Positions 32,073 to 40,675 are shown, counted from the stretch's first letter. The stretch: DNA of 47,715 bases from an uncultured Ruminococcus sp. (GCA_947627275.1 CANQVK010000020.1:1-47715), one strand, 5' to 3'. Notes: generated by a model not told the origin, from the letters alone. Program-made: numbers and translations.

Positions 32073-33260
32073 ATGGCATTTACACATATTGATTGCTTTT
32101 CCGGTCCGGGCGGAATTTGCACTGGGTTTCATGCGGCAGGGCTGAAAACTTTAGTTGCGATTGAATATATAAAAAGCTGTGTGGAAACTTATTCTGCTAA
32201 TCACCCGGAAGTACACATTATTTATTCGGATATACGCAATGTGACAGCAGAACAGATATTGCCATATATTCCGGCTGACGGAGTTGATATAGTATCGTCC
32301 GGCATGCCTTGTGAAACTTTTTCAACAGCGGGAAATACTTCACGTTCTTTTTACGATGATAGACAATTTTTGTTCCGAGAGGGAATACGGATCGCACAAA
32401 TTGCGAATGCAAAAATGATACTGTTTGAAAATGTTCCAGCTATTACAACAAAAACCGTTGAAAAAGGTGCAAAGGAGCTTATTGTTGATGTCTTAAAAAG
32501 AGAACTTGTAGCTGCTGGATATGGTAATTATATTGAAGTTGTTCTAAGCGCAATTAATTATGGTGTCCCACAACGCAGAAAACGTTTTTTTATATTGGCA
32601 GCAAAAGACAAAGATTTAAAGCTGTCTGCTCCACCGCCTACCCATAAAAAAGAAATTACAGTTGCAGAAGCGTTTGCAGGTTTACCAAATGTTATTCCTA
32701 ACACAAATGTGCCAGCTGATGAATATTCAAGCGAAAGTTCATCTTTCTCTAAACAAATGCGGGATAGCAAGTTTTGGAGATTAGGAGCAGAAACGTGCAA
32801 GACTATTTCATATCAAATGCCAATGAAACACCGTAACTGTACATTGGAGCGATTTTCACTACTTAAACAAGGTGAAAGTCTTAAAAACCTATTTGAACGC
32901 TTCGAAGGTAAAGAACTTGAAGAATTGCAAGCGCGGCGAGTTTTACCAAAAAAAATGTTTATTAAAAGAAATTACAGGTTAAAGACTAACGAAGCGTCAC
33001 CAACTGTTACAAGTCATTGTTTAGATGAATTTGTACACCCAATTTATGATAGAGCTCTGACAGTTAGAGAATGTGCAAGGTTGCAGTCTTTTCCCGATTG
33101 TTATGATTTTGCCGGTGGTCCTTATATTGTTCCACATATTGAAAGAACTGTGCAAGACAAGTATGAACAAATCGGCGATGCTGTACCGCCCTTATTGGCT
33201 TATGCGTGGGGAAAGAAAATTATAGAGTTATTAGAGGTGCAAGAATATGGCGATAGATGA
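32073..33260 (+). CDS. DNA (cytosine-5) methyltransferase
   Basis: A 395-residue C5 methyltransferase. Motif I is DCFSGPGGICTGF (residues 7-19), motif IV has the catalytic Cys in SGMPCETFS (C80), motif VI is ENVPAI (E119), motif VIII is QRRKRFFIL, and motifs IX-X are LTVRECARLQSFPD and IGDAVPPLLA. The target-recognition region (about 185-330) is of normal size. It should protect DNA from the overlapping endonuclease gene (14-base overlap). GGGGG eight bases upstream supports the start. Confidence 0.95.
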   Translation: MAFTHIDCFSGPGGICTGFHAAGLKTLVAIEYIKSCVETYSANHPEVHIIYSDIRNVTAEQILPYIPADGVDIVSSGMPCETFSTAGNTSRSFYDDRQFLFREGIRIAQIANAKMILFENVPAITTKTVEKGAKELIVDVLKRELVAAGYGNYIEVVLSAINYGVPQRRKRFFILAAKDKDLKLSAPPPTHKKEITVAEAFAGLPNVIPNTNVPADEYSSESSSFSKQMRDSKFWRLGAETCKTISYQMPMKHRNCTLERFSLLKQGESLKNLFERFEGKELEELQARRVLPKKMFIKRNYRLKTNEASPTVTSHCLDEFVHPIYDRALTVRECARLQSFPDCYDFAGGPYIVPHIERTVQDKYEQIGDAVPPLLAYAWGKKIIELLEVQEYGDR

Positions 33261-34134
33261 TATTCGTGGTTTTTGCGGGCAAATATACTCAGATACATAT
33301 ACTGCCGAAAAGCAAAGAATTGAAAGTGATATTATTGCTGGTTCAAGAACTGGCATTATTCCAGTTTCAAAAATGAGTGAAATTGAGACTGCGTCACAAA
33401 AAGAAGCAATCAAAAATGCGACAATAGAGGGTATTAAGAATTTCCCTGATGTTGAAGCAGCCTTAATATGGCGTGCCGTCTATGAAACGCATGTTCATAG
33501 AAAAAGCGGCATAAATGATGCAGATACAATTTCAAAAGTCATAAGTGCAGATCAGAGTTGGAAGAAGTCAAGCGGACATGCCTTTGAAGAAATGATAAAA
33601 ATTTTAGGCACAGCTGCATTGCTGGATAGTGGAATTGAAATCTTGTTACAACGTGATCTTAATACACTGATAAAGGCAAAAGAACTAAATAACGAACCAC
33701 GAGATATTAGTTGGTTAAAAGAACAGATAAAGGCAAGCATTTTTGACTTATACACCATTGTACATACTCCAGATGGCAAACAATTCTGTTATGGTTGTAT
33801 TCAAAGCAAAACAAGCATTCGTGACCGTGTTACAAGAGATAGAGAACCATCGATACAAGCTATGCAGTCTTTCTTTTGGAGTACAATAATTGTACTTGAC
33901 GGCGACTTCTTAAAATTGCCGAAATTCATTTCAATGGTAAACGGCGGTACTGCTGAACATGTTGAAAACGGCTGGCATGGTATGTATGTCTTTTCTGAGC
34001 AATATTCACAAGATAGGATTTATTCCATTGACCTTGACTTCAAGAATTTCAAGGAGCACGCAATCAAAGCAGCTGGCTATTGGTTGTCGCAAAGACAATG
34101 GTTTAACGGACAATGGCATGCAAATAAAGTATAA
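33247..34134 (+). CDS. Type II restriction endonuclease, BsaWI-like (probable CCGG core)
   Basis: A 295-residue protein overlapping the methyltransferase gene. It resembles BsaWI-family enzymes: a helical N-terminus, SSGHAFEEMIKILGTAALLD (108-127), and the active-site stretch CIQSKTSIRDRVTRDREPS (184-202). In CCGG-cutting enzymes such as NgoMIV, an S-x-K pair is followed by an R-S-D-R loop reading CCGG. Here S187/K188 and R192-D193-R194 look equivalent, with D167 and E200 as possible metal ligands. The family call is good; the exact site is inference. Confidence 0.72.
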   Translation: MAIDDIRGFCGQIYSDTYTAEKQRIESDIIAGSRTGIIPVSKMSEIETASQKEAIKNATIEGIKNFPDVEAALIWRAVYETHVHRKSGINDADTISKVISADQSWKKSSGHAFEEMIKILGTAALLDSGIEILLQRDLNTLIKAKELNNEPRDISWLKEQIKASIFDLYTIVHTPDGKQFCYGCIQSKTSIRDRVTRDREPSIQAMQSFFWSTIIVLDGDFLKLPKFISMVNGGTAEHVENGWHGMYVFSEQYSQDRIYSIDLDFKNFKEHAIKAAGYWLSQRQWFNGQWHANKV

Positions 34135-34206
34135 TGCCCTTTACTTTCGTGTCAAAAGGAGACTGTTTGAACCTAAGTCGTATATTTCTACCCTATTTGG
34201 GTTTAG

Positions 34207-34250
34207 TATCAGCGAAAAATGCGGTCGGAACATTATCCAACCGCATTTTT
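34207..34250. terminator. Bidirectional terminator, right copy of the 44-bp direct repeat
   Basis: Identical over 44 bases to 31854-31897. Here it ends the minus-strand SCP2 gene (stop at 34256) and, on the plus strand, the endonuclease gene. Confidence 0.85.
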
Positions 34251-34255
34251 TAAAG

Positions 34256-34585
34256 TCATTTTTTTATAAGGTTTGCAAATTCCAAAGCCTTTGAAATATC
34301 GCCTTCTACTTTAAGCTTGCCGAGGGTAAATGCGGCTACGGCGTCGAGCTTGCCTTCTATGAGCTTAACGAAGTTGTCCATTTTCATTGTAATGGCGCAA
34401 TGTCTGTCGTTATACTCATAAGGCTCGATCTGAATACCCTTGTTGCCGTTCATATTTACGGCAGCGTAGAAAACGCCTGGGTCTCTGTCCTTGATATAGA
34501 AAGAAACAGCAAGTCCGGGTGCGTCGGTAACGTCAATATCTTTAGCTTTTTCTCGCAGCATAGCCAAAAGTTCGTCCATGGTCAT
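34256..34585 (-). CDS. SCP2-like sterol/lipid-binding domain protein
   Basis: A 109-residue single-domain protein of the SCP2 fold: VSFYIKDRDPGVFYAAVN, DRHCAITMKMDNFVKLIEGKL, and the C-terminal AAFTLGKLKVEGDISKAL. Small bacterial members bind hydrophobic ligands; the ligand is unknown. The start is MTMDEL at 34585 with GGAGG nine bases upstream. A consensus promoter lies at 34643-34671. It converged on feoA before the restriction island arrived. Confidence 0.85.
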   Translation of the reverse strand: MTMDELLAMLREKAKDIDVTDAPGLAVSFYIKDRDPGVFYAAVNMNGNKGIQIEPYEYNDRHCAITMKMDNFVKLIEGKLDAVAAFTLGKLKVEGDISKALEFANLIKK

Positions 34586-34642
34586 GTAAGATCACCTCCA
34601 GTAAGATATAGCAAACGACAAAATATTTTGGCGTTCAATATA

Positions 34643-34671
34643 ATTATACAGCACCATTTTCGATATGTCAA
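34643..34671 (-). promoter_or_regulatory. Promoter of the SCP2-like gene
   Basis: On the minus strand a perfect TTGACA (34671-34666) and a perfect TATAAT (34648-34643) are separated by 17 bases. Confidence 0.85.
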
Positions 34672-34703
34672 TGGATTAATTGTTAATATCAGGCGAGTAT
34701 AAT

Positions 34704-35975
34704 TTATGCTTTCTTTTTAACAGCCTTTTTGACTTTTATAAGGATAACTCCTGCAATGAGCAGAATTGCGCCTATGCAGAGAGCGTATATCGAGGTCGGA
34801 AGAAGCAGCGAGGCGCTCATGCAGTACCAGAGTTCGCCTGTTACGATATACGCCATTGCAGCGCCGACAGACGACGCTGCCGCCGCAAGAAGCGTTGCAA
34901 GTCCGCCCCAGAAGAAAATTCCGCCGTAAAAACCGAGCAGCCGTCTGCCGTTTCTGTTGACGATAACAGCCGTCCATATAAGCAGCACCACAAACAGTGC
35001 GCCGATGATTCCCAGCGTAAGTCCCGAAAGTATGTATCTTATATTTTCAAGTCTGAATCTTAAGTTCCAGCCGATCTTGCTTACAGAGAATTTTTCCTCA
35101 GTCTCATTTTCCGCAAGGCTGCTTCGGATAGAATTGTAGTCCGCCGTCTGCATTTCGTAGCCGAAAACTTCATTTGCCGCTTCGCTGTTGTTCATGAAGA
35201 AATCTACCAGTTCCGTTTCGCTAAGGGTAGGTTCGTCGCCCTTGCCATCAAGAATATAATCGCCGTACTGCTTAAGCTTATCAGCGAAAAAGTCCGTAAA
35301 TCCGCTTTTGGCAAGGTATACGGAGAACTCCGTTTTGTCGGCAAAGCCGTGCGTCGCCTTGTCGAAATCGGTCTCATAGTATAGGTTGTCCGATAATGTC
35401 ATGTCATTGAAGCGCGCGTTTATTATAGTCCAGACGTTCAGGCTTTGGGCGCGGTCGTGGAGAATGTCTCCCGATAAGCCGAGTTTAAGGCTGAAAAGCA
35501 GACTTACCAAAACAAGTATGATACATGCGATAAACGAGATGACCGCAGCTCCCATAAGTCTGCCTGCGCCCACCTTAACAGGCTTTGGCGGAGCTTCTTC
35601 GGGCAGCGGCTCGGGCAGAGGAGGTATTTCCTCGGCAGACGCAGCTTTTTCACGCTCACGGGCTATATGAAGCTCCGGCTCGGGGACGTTGGGAGATTCC
35701 GCAGTTTCGGGAACTTCCGTTATTTCTGCCTGTTCGGGTTCGGACGAACCTTCTCCGGACGTTTCCTCGGCAGGCTTTTCGTTTATAAGAGCCGTCTCGG
35801 GATCATCGTCGGCAGACGGCGCAGTTTCGGGAATTTCATCTGCTTTTGGGGTATATTCTTCTCTGTTTTCGGGAACTATGTCGCCTGTAGCCGGGTTTCT
35901 CAGCATTGCGCCGCATCCCGTACAAAAAAACAGCTTATCATCTTCATAAACAGCTCCGCATAATTTGCACTTCAT
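34704..35975 (-). CDS. Zinc-ribbon membrane protein
   Basis: A 423-residue protein. It starts with a zinc ribbon MKCKLCGAVYEDD..FCTGCG (C3, C6, C18, C21), followed by about 120 residues rich in Pro, Glu and Ser. One membrane segment follows (about residues 145-170), a 130-residue domain, and three C-terminal membrane segments ending in KVKKAVKKKA. The ribbon is predicted to be cytoplasmic and could bind partners rather than DNA. GGAGG seven bases upstream fixes ATG 35975; the frame stays open upstream to 36080 through repeat DNA. The function is unknown. Confidence 0.78.
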   Translation of the reverse strand: MKCKLCGAVYEDDKLFFCTGCGAMLRNPATGDIVPENREEYTPKADEIPETAPSADDDPETALINEKPAEETSGEGSSEPEQAEITEVPETAESPNVPEPELHIAREREKAASAEEIPPLPEPLPEEAPPKPVKVGAGRLMGAAVISFIACIILVLVSLLFSLKLGLSGDILHDRAQSLNVWTIINARFNDMTLSDNLYYETDFDKATHGFADKTEFSVYLAKSGFTDFFADKLKQYGDYILDGKGDEPTLSETELVDFFMNNSEAANEVFGYEMQTADYNSIRSSLAENETEEKFSVSKIGWNLRFRLENIRYILSGLTLGIIGALFVVLLIWTAVIVNRNGRRLLGFYGGIFFWGGLATLLAAAASSVGAAMAYIVTGELWYCMSASLLLPTSIYALCIGAILLIAGVILIKVKKAVKKKA

Positions 35976-35993
35976 ATTACATCCTCCATTTTT

Positions 35994-36036
35994 TATACTC
36001 TCTGCTACTGCAAGCTTTGCAACAGCGGCGAATATA
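35994..36036. repeat. Collapsed MITE family A relic (two ends back to back)
   Basis: TATACTCTCTGCTACTGCAAGC directly abuts TTTGCAACAGCGGCGAATATA (shown as two pieces of at most 22 bases in the window, keys TATACTC, TTGCA, GCGGCGA), forming a 43-base near-palindrome. These correspond to the left and right ends of the MITE at 16862 with no interior. It lies in the leader of the zinc-ribbon gene, between its promoter and ribosome binding site. Confidence 0.65.
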
Positions 36037-36051
36037 TGATACGATAGTTTA

Positions 36052-36080
36052 ATTATACCTTTTAAAATTCCTTTTGTCAA
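36052..36080 (-). promoter_or_regulatory. Promoter of the zinc-ribbon gene
   Basis: On the minus strand TTGACA (36080-36075) and TATAAT (36057-36052) are 17 bases apart. The transcript would include the collapsed MITE hairpin. Confidence 0.82.
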
Positions 36081-36109
36081 CAGAAAAAAGTCGAAAATTA
36101 TGAAAATAT

Positions 36110-36282
36110 CAGCAGGGGGACGGAGTTCCCCACCTAAGTTGCAGACAGCGGGTTCATAATTACTGTCTGCAATTTAATAGACGGTGTGCGTTAGTTTCCG
36201 AGGAGGTCTAATATTTTTTGTAGGGACACGGCGTGCCGTGTCCTTAACAAGGCAACGCCCTGCAATAGAGTCGAGTATATAT
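36110..36282. repeat. Mosaic of short repeats in a 374-base gap
   Basis: The gap between the zinc-ribbon gene and the ABC operon contains a modular-repeat fragment (GGGGGACGGAGTTCCCC, then CCTAAGTTGCAGACAG with CTGTCTGCAA forming a stem at 36144-36173). It also has the dispersed motif TTTCCGAGGAGGTCTAATA (36195-36213, again near 45292) and the palindrome GGACACGGCGTGCCGTGTCC (36224-36243), followed by GCAACGCCCTGCAA. No coding is seen. Confidence 0.7.
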
Positions 36283-36317
36283 ATGCAGCCTTTGCGTGCT
36301 AAAAATCCAACAATTTC

Positions 36318-36346
36318 TTGACATTTTATTAAAATAATGTTATAAT
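36318..36346 (+). promoter_or_regulatory. Promoter of the ABC exporter operon
   Basis: A perfect TTGACA (36318-36323) and TATAAT (36341-36346) are 17 bases apart, 109 bases ahead of the ATPase gene. Confidence 0.88.
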
Positions 36347-36454
36347 GTATTCGGCAGTATGCAAAAGTTGTTAATTAAGAAAACTTTTTTAATGCAGTAT
36401 TGCTGATAATGATATGCGCAGACGGAAGCGTTCTGTCTGCTGAAAGGGAAAAAT

Positions 36455-37195
36455 ATGGAAAACGTACTTGAAGTCAGGGAACTGTCAAAGCAGTACACCA
36501 AGGTGCTTGCCGCAGACAAGGTTTCCTTCGACATCAAAAAGGGCGAAATATTCGCGCTTATCGGGCCTAACGGCGCAGGAAAGACCACGACTATACGTAT
36601 GATCTCGACCTTGCTTACTCCGACCGAGGGCGATGCGGTGGTAAGCGGTCACAGCGTACTGAAAGAGCCGGAAAAGGTTCGCCAATGTATCACCTACCTG
36701 CCCGACGAAGCAGGCGCATACAAGAATATGACGGGTAAAAAATACCTGCGGTTCATGGCTGGACTTTTTTCGACCGACATTGACACTATCAACAAATATG
36801 TTGAACGAGCGGAAAACATATGCGGTCTCGGCGACCGTCTCAAGGACAAGATAGGAAGCTACAGCCGTGGAATGATACGAAAGCTGCTGCTTGCAAGAGC
36901 CGTTATGACGAAGCCCGACCTTGCCATACTTGACGAGCCGACCAGCGGACTTGACGTTCTCAACGCCATTGAAATACGCAAGATGATAAAGAAGCTTGCC
37001 GCAGATGAGGGGATGTCTTTCCTGCTTTCCTCACATAACATGCTTGAAATCGAATTTGTTTCCGACCGCGTGGGAATTATCGCTAAGGGGCATCTTCTTG
37101 TTTCGGGGCGGACAGACGAGCTAAAGGCGCGTTATAATGCGGCGAATCTCGAGGAGGTATTTGAAAGGGTGGTGAATGACAATGAAATTCTTTAA
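36455..37195 (+). CDS. ABC transporter ATP-binding protein, NatA-like
   Basis: A 246-residue ATPase with Walker A IGPNGAGKTTT (about residues 37-47), Q-loop region CITYLPDEAGAYKNMTG, signature YSRGMIRKLLLARAV, Walker B LAILDEPTSGLD and the H-loop SSHNMLE. It groups with exporter ATPases such as NatA. GAAAGGG precedes the start. It overlaps its permease gene by 20 bases, so the two are coupled. The substrate is unknown (sodium or drug or peptide export are family options). Confidence 0.92.
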   Translation: MENVLEVRELSKQYTKVLAADKVSFDIKKGEIFALIGPNGAGKTTTIRMISTLLTPTEGDAVVSGHSVLKEPEKVRQCITYLPDEAGAYKNMTGKKYLRFMAGLFSTDIDTINKYVERAENICGLGDRLKDKIGSYSRGMIRKLLLARAVMTKPDLAILDEPTSGLDVLNAIEIRKMIKKLAADEGMSFLLSSHNMLEIEFVSDRVGIIAKGHLLVSGRTDELKARYNAANLEEVFERVVNDNEIL

Positions 37196-38513
37196 TCTGC
37201 TCAAAAAGGAGCTTGCAGAGCTGCTGAATCTCCAGACCGTGATAAGTCTTGCAGTCACAATGGCAATGCTGATGTTCCTCGGCAGCTTCATGTCGTCCAC
37301 TATCGAAGAAGCGGTAAAGCAGGAGTACACCGTTACGCTCTGCGACCGTGACAAAACCGATTTTACAGCGGAGCTTATAGAAACGCTCCGAAAAAATAAC
37401 GCAATTGTCAGCGAAGTAACATCTGACAGCGAGGATTTTTCTCAGCTTTTGAGTACTGCCGGAAAAGACAGCATAATAGTCATTCCGCAGGGCTTTACCG
37501 AGGATCTGAACGCAGGAAAGGCTCCCGAGCTTATAAGCGTTTCCGAAATGAGATCCGCCGCTATGATGTCTAACATGTCCAACAACAACGATGGAGCTGA
37601 AAGGCTTATCAGGAATTGCATTTCAAATGTTTTCGCAGAACGTGCGGGACTTACGGCAGAGGACGTTCAGCTTATCAACGCGCCTGTTTCGATCAGCGAA
37701 TATACCGTTGTAAAGGATAAGACCTCGGAGGTCTCGGCGGAGGAAGTAATGAGCAATATTATGATGCAGAATATGCTCCTGCCTATTATTGTTTTCGTGC
37801 TTATCATGATGACCTCTCAGATGCTCATGAGCGCAATTTCCAACGAGAAGATCGACAAGACTTTAGAGACCCTGCTGTCCGCGCCTGTTTCGAGAACGGC
37901 TGTCCTCGGCGCAAAAATGCTTGCCGCCGCCATAGTTGCCATGATAAATGCGGTTTGCTTCATGGTCGGCTTCTCGGGAATGATGTCGGGTGCGACCGAT
38001 TCCGTAAAGGCTGAGTTTGAGGGAACTGCCATAAACGAATACATACCGATCGATTCAGCTCTTGAACAGCTCGGTCTGACACTCGGCGGCGTGGATTACG
38101 TACTTGTGGGAATCCAGTTGTTCCTTACGATAATGATATGTCTGTCCGTTTCACTTATGCTGGGCGCTCTGGTAAACGATACAAAACAGGCTCAGACTAT
38201 GGTAATGCCGCTGATGTTTGCGGCGATGATACCCTATATGATCTCTATGTTTGCGGATGTAAACAATCTCCCTATTGTCATAAGGCTTATTGTATACATT
38301 ATTCCGTTTACTCACACGTTCTCTGCGATACCGAACCTTATGTTCGGTCATATGGGAATATTCCTTATAGGACTTGTCTACCAGACGCTCGCCTTTGCGG
38401 TTTGCATGTTCTTTGCGCTGAAACTGTTCAAGTCGGATAAAATACTTACAGTATCGCTGAATTTTGGTCAGAAATCAAAGTTTAAAAAAGCTAAAAAGAA
38501 CGAAAACCAATAA
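37176..38513 (+). CDS. ABC transporter permease, NatB-like
   Basis: A 445-residue permease of the ABC-2 type: one N-terminal membrane segment (about 18-40), a large external domain (about 45-180), then five to six membrane segments from residue 190 on (for example MLLPIIVFVLIMMTSQMLMS). The motif NEKIDKTLETLLSAPVSRT (just after the second segment) is typical of NatB/YhaP-type permeases. The start is MTMK at 37176 with GGTGG upstream; M3 is also possible. It is closed by a strong terminator. Confidence 0.9.
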   Translation: MTMKFFNLLKKELAELLNLQTVISLAVTMAMLMFLGSFMSSTIEEAVKQEYTVTLCDRDKTDFTAELIETLRKNNAIVSEVTSDSEDFSQLLSTAGKDSIIVIPQGFTEDLNAGKAPELISVSEMRSAAMMSNMSNNNDGAERLIRNCISNVFAERAGLTAEDVQLINAPVSISEYTVVKDKTSEVSAEEVMSNIMMQNMLLPIIVFVLIMMTSQMLMSAISNEKIDKTLETLLSAPVSRTAVLGAKMLAAAIVAMINAVCFMVGFSGMMSGATDSVKAEFEGTAINEYIPIDSALEQLGLTLGGVDYVLVGIQLFLTIMICLSVSLMLGALVNDTKQAQTMVMPLMFAAMIPYMISMFADVNNLPIVIRLIVYIIPFTHTFSAIPNLMFGHMGIFLIGLVYQTLAFAVCMFFALKLFKSDKILTVSLNFGQKSKFKKAKKNENQ

Positions 38514-38544
38514 ATCTTTTAACAGAACTGTGAAAATAAAAATT

Positions 38545-38587
38545 CCCGTCAAAGCCGAGGTAAATCAAGGCTTTGACGGGGTTTTTG
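38545..38587 (+). terminator. Strong terminator of the ABC operon
   Basis: CCCGTCAAAGCC (38545-38556) pairs perfectly with GGCTTTGACGGG (38569-38580) and is followed by GTTTTT. Confidence 0.92.
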
Positions 38588-38634
38588 CAATAGTCTGAAA
38601 AGCGAATTTTATTTCCGCTATTATTTCCCGATGT

Positions 38635-38782
38635 AGGGACACGGCACGCCGTGTCCGCACGTAATATTATGTTGCCCATAAACATTCAGACATATTGTTA
38701 TTTTGGTTGTACATTTCTACCCATAATTACAATGCCACTGTAATTTCCTTGAACGGACACGGCACGCCGTGTCCCTACAACA
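38635..38782. repeat. Inverted pair of GGACACGGC palindromes
   Basis: TAGGGACACGGCACGCCGTGTCC (keys at 38635-38656) and its reverse complement ending TGTCCCTAC (38755-38782) enclose about 98 bases of AT-rich DNA without a gene. Related palindromes are at 36224, 40684 and 40739. The pair lies between convergent genes and could form a cruciform or a bidirectional terminator. Confidence 0.7.
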
Positions 38783-38790
38783 AGAAACAG

Positions 38791-40632
38791 TTATTGGTCT
38801 ATAATCTTTTTCCGCATAAGTATCATATCAAAAACGTCTGAATTGCCGTCAAGGTTCATATCGTATAGGACGATATTATCTGCTGTTTCGCTCTCGGCGT
38901 TAAGCATATAGCGGTTCATTCTTACGAGGTCTGCTGCGGAAATTTTGCCGTCTTGATTTACATCGCCTATCTGATAGCCGCATTCCGGCGTACCGCCCTT
39001 CTGGAAACTGTGGAGCGACGAGGGGATATACGCTTTCCATTCGCCGTGAGAATTATCGGCGTTCAATTCGCTGTCGGATCTCATGAACCATGAATATTTA
39101 ACGCCGTCCACATCGTCCCATGTTGTATCAACATGGAAGTAATGTCCGCCGATCTTCACTATATTCCACGCATGGTTGCTGCTGTGAATATAATAGGATT
39201 CGATCCCGACGGAATGGCAAAGCAGGTTAAACGCTTTTGCATAGCCCTCACATACGGTAGAATCGTTCAGCAATATAGATGCGTCTGTATGATATTCCGC
39301 CGGATTTGTGTCGCCTGAGGCATACTGAGTATTTTTGCATACCCAATCATGCAGAGCCTTGACCTTCTCGGTGTCGCTGACATACGGTGCAGTTACTTCA
39401 TCTGCGATCTGCTTATACCGCGCCTTAACGTATTCGTTCAGAAAACCGATCTCCTCAGCCATATAGAAGCTTCCCCTGATAAAGTCGCTGTATTCGGAGG
39501 TAAAGCCTCCTGTGGAGCTGTCAAAAACAGGTTCGGAATTTATATTCATAAGCGATATGCAGCCGTCAAAGGCATATCCGTTTATTGCCTGCGAGGTATC
39601 GAGGGTAATATTTTCAATAGAGCTGCAATCGGTAAAAGCATATTGAGCAAGCTCGGCTTTACCGCAGAATTCAACAGAAGTAAGGTTCGTACATCCGCTG
39701 AAAGCGTCTCTGTTTATTGCGGCGTCCTCGTTAAATCTGACGGTTTTCAGCTCAGTGCAGTTCTCAAAAGCATTTTCTTTTAAGGTACACGGCGAATTTA
39801 TAATTAATTCTGAAATAACTGAATTGCTGAAGGAATTAGCTTCAATAGAAATGTTATGCGTTGTTTTCGGAAATGTTAAGGATTTAGTTGACGATGTATC
39901 GAGATTTGCAAGAGAAATGCCTTTTACCGGAATATCGAAAATACTTTCCGGAAAAACGATCTCAGAGCTGTTTCCTGTATAGCCTTCAATATTACAGTAA
40001 AGGGTGTCGGTATCCTTGTCGGTTGCAACAAAAATTTTAAAATCATCGTTTGTGGAGTGATATTGAGATTTGGAAGTTGGCGACATGGTCTTGCTGTCAT
40101 CTGAGATTCTTTTTTGCAGATTTTGCGGAATCGTTACAGAGGTTTTTTGAAATGCGGAATTTGCTATAGAAACTATATCATCATGAAAAGCGACTGTTTT
40201 GAGATTCTTACATCTTGAAAACGTCAGGCTCGGGATAAATCTCAGCTTCTTGGGTATGTTTACAGAAACAACTGTTGAATCCTGAAAGACCGAATCGCCA
40301 AAGTAGTCGATGCTGTCGGGCAGAGCGACGTTTTCAACAACATAGCCCATAGCCTTGTTAGCGGCAAACGCATTATCGCCAAGTCCTGTTACAGTAAATC
40401 CCTCTACCGTTTCAGGAACTATAAGATTCGGTTCTGTACCGAAATATTTGTTTAATATGAGTTCGTTTGTTCTATCCTCTCTCAGTGTAAAGTGCATATC
40501 ATTATAATATATATCAGTTGATTCATCAGACGCCGCAGTAACATTCGGAATCGAAGCGAAACAACACGTACTGAATGGAATAGCGGATGTCATACTCAAT
40601 AAAACGGCTGCTGCAAAACTGATTTTCTTCAT
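38791..40632 (-). CDS. Secreted LRR / transglutaminase-like / dockerin protein
   Basis: A 613-residue exported protein. A signal peptide (MKKISFAAAVLLSMTSAIPFS) is followed by BspA-type leucine-rich repeats over about residues 75-390 (VALPDSIDYFGDSVFQDSTV, FENCTELKTVRF, FSGCTNLTSVEF). Next is a transglutaminase-like domain with Cys in STVCEGYAKAF, His in SSNHAWNIV and Asp in FHVDTTWDD. Last comes a C-terminal dockerin with two loops, DVNQDGKISAADLVRMNRY and DMNLDGNSDVFDMILMRKK. It is probably attached to a cohesin scaffold and acts on proteins outside the cell. The start at 40632 has TAAGG upstream; the open frame to 40785 runs through repeats. Confidence 0.88.
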   Translation of the reverse strand: MKKISFAAAVLLSMTSAIPFSTCCFASIPNVTAASDESTDIYYNDMHFTLREDRTNELILNKYFGTEPNLIVPETVEGFTVTGLGDNAFAANKAMGYVVENVALPDSIDYFGDSVFQDSTVVSVNIPKKLRFIPSLTFSRCKNLKTVAFHDDIVSIANSAFQKTSVTIPQNLQKRISDDSKTMSPTSKSQYHSTNDDFKIFVATDKDTDTLYCNIEGYTGNSSEIVFPESIFDIPVKGISLANLDTSSTKSLTFPKTTHNISIEANSFSNSVISELIINSPCTLKENAFENCTELKTVRFNEDAAINRDAFSGCTNLTSVEFCGKAELAQYAFTDCSSIENITLDTSQAINGYAFDGCISLMNINSEPVFDSSTGGFTSEYSDFIRGSFYMAEEIGFLNEYVKARYKQIADEVTAPYVSDTEKVKALHDWVCKNTQYASGDTNPAEYHTDASILLNDSTVCEGYAKAFNLLCHSVGIESYYIHSSNHAWNIVKIGGHYFHVDTTWDDVDGVKYSWFMRSDSELNADNSHGEWKAYIPSSLHSFQKGGTPECGYQIGDVNQDGKISAADLVRMNRYMLNAESETADNIVLYDMNLDGNSDVFDMILMRKKIIDQ

Positions 40633-40675
40633 AAAACAACACCTTATTTCCTTTCTATGGGAGGTCTTTTTAACT

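Larger units (their letters stand above)
31898..34206. other. Restriction-modification island between direct repeats
   Basis: The 2.3-kb stretch between the two 44-bp repeats holds a truncated XRE regulator, a cytosine methyltransferase and a BsaWI-like endonuclease. It is clearly more AT-rich by eye than its flanks, with codon use leaning to A/T endings. Removing it and one repeat would leave feoA and the SCP2 gene converging on a single terminator. The segment 34155-34204 (TTTGAACCTAAGTCGTA, CCCTATTTGGG) is homologous to part of the modular repeat at 45101-45161. Confidence 0.75.
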
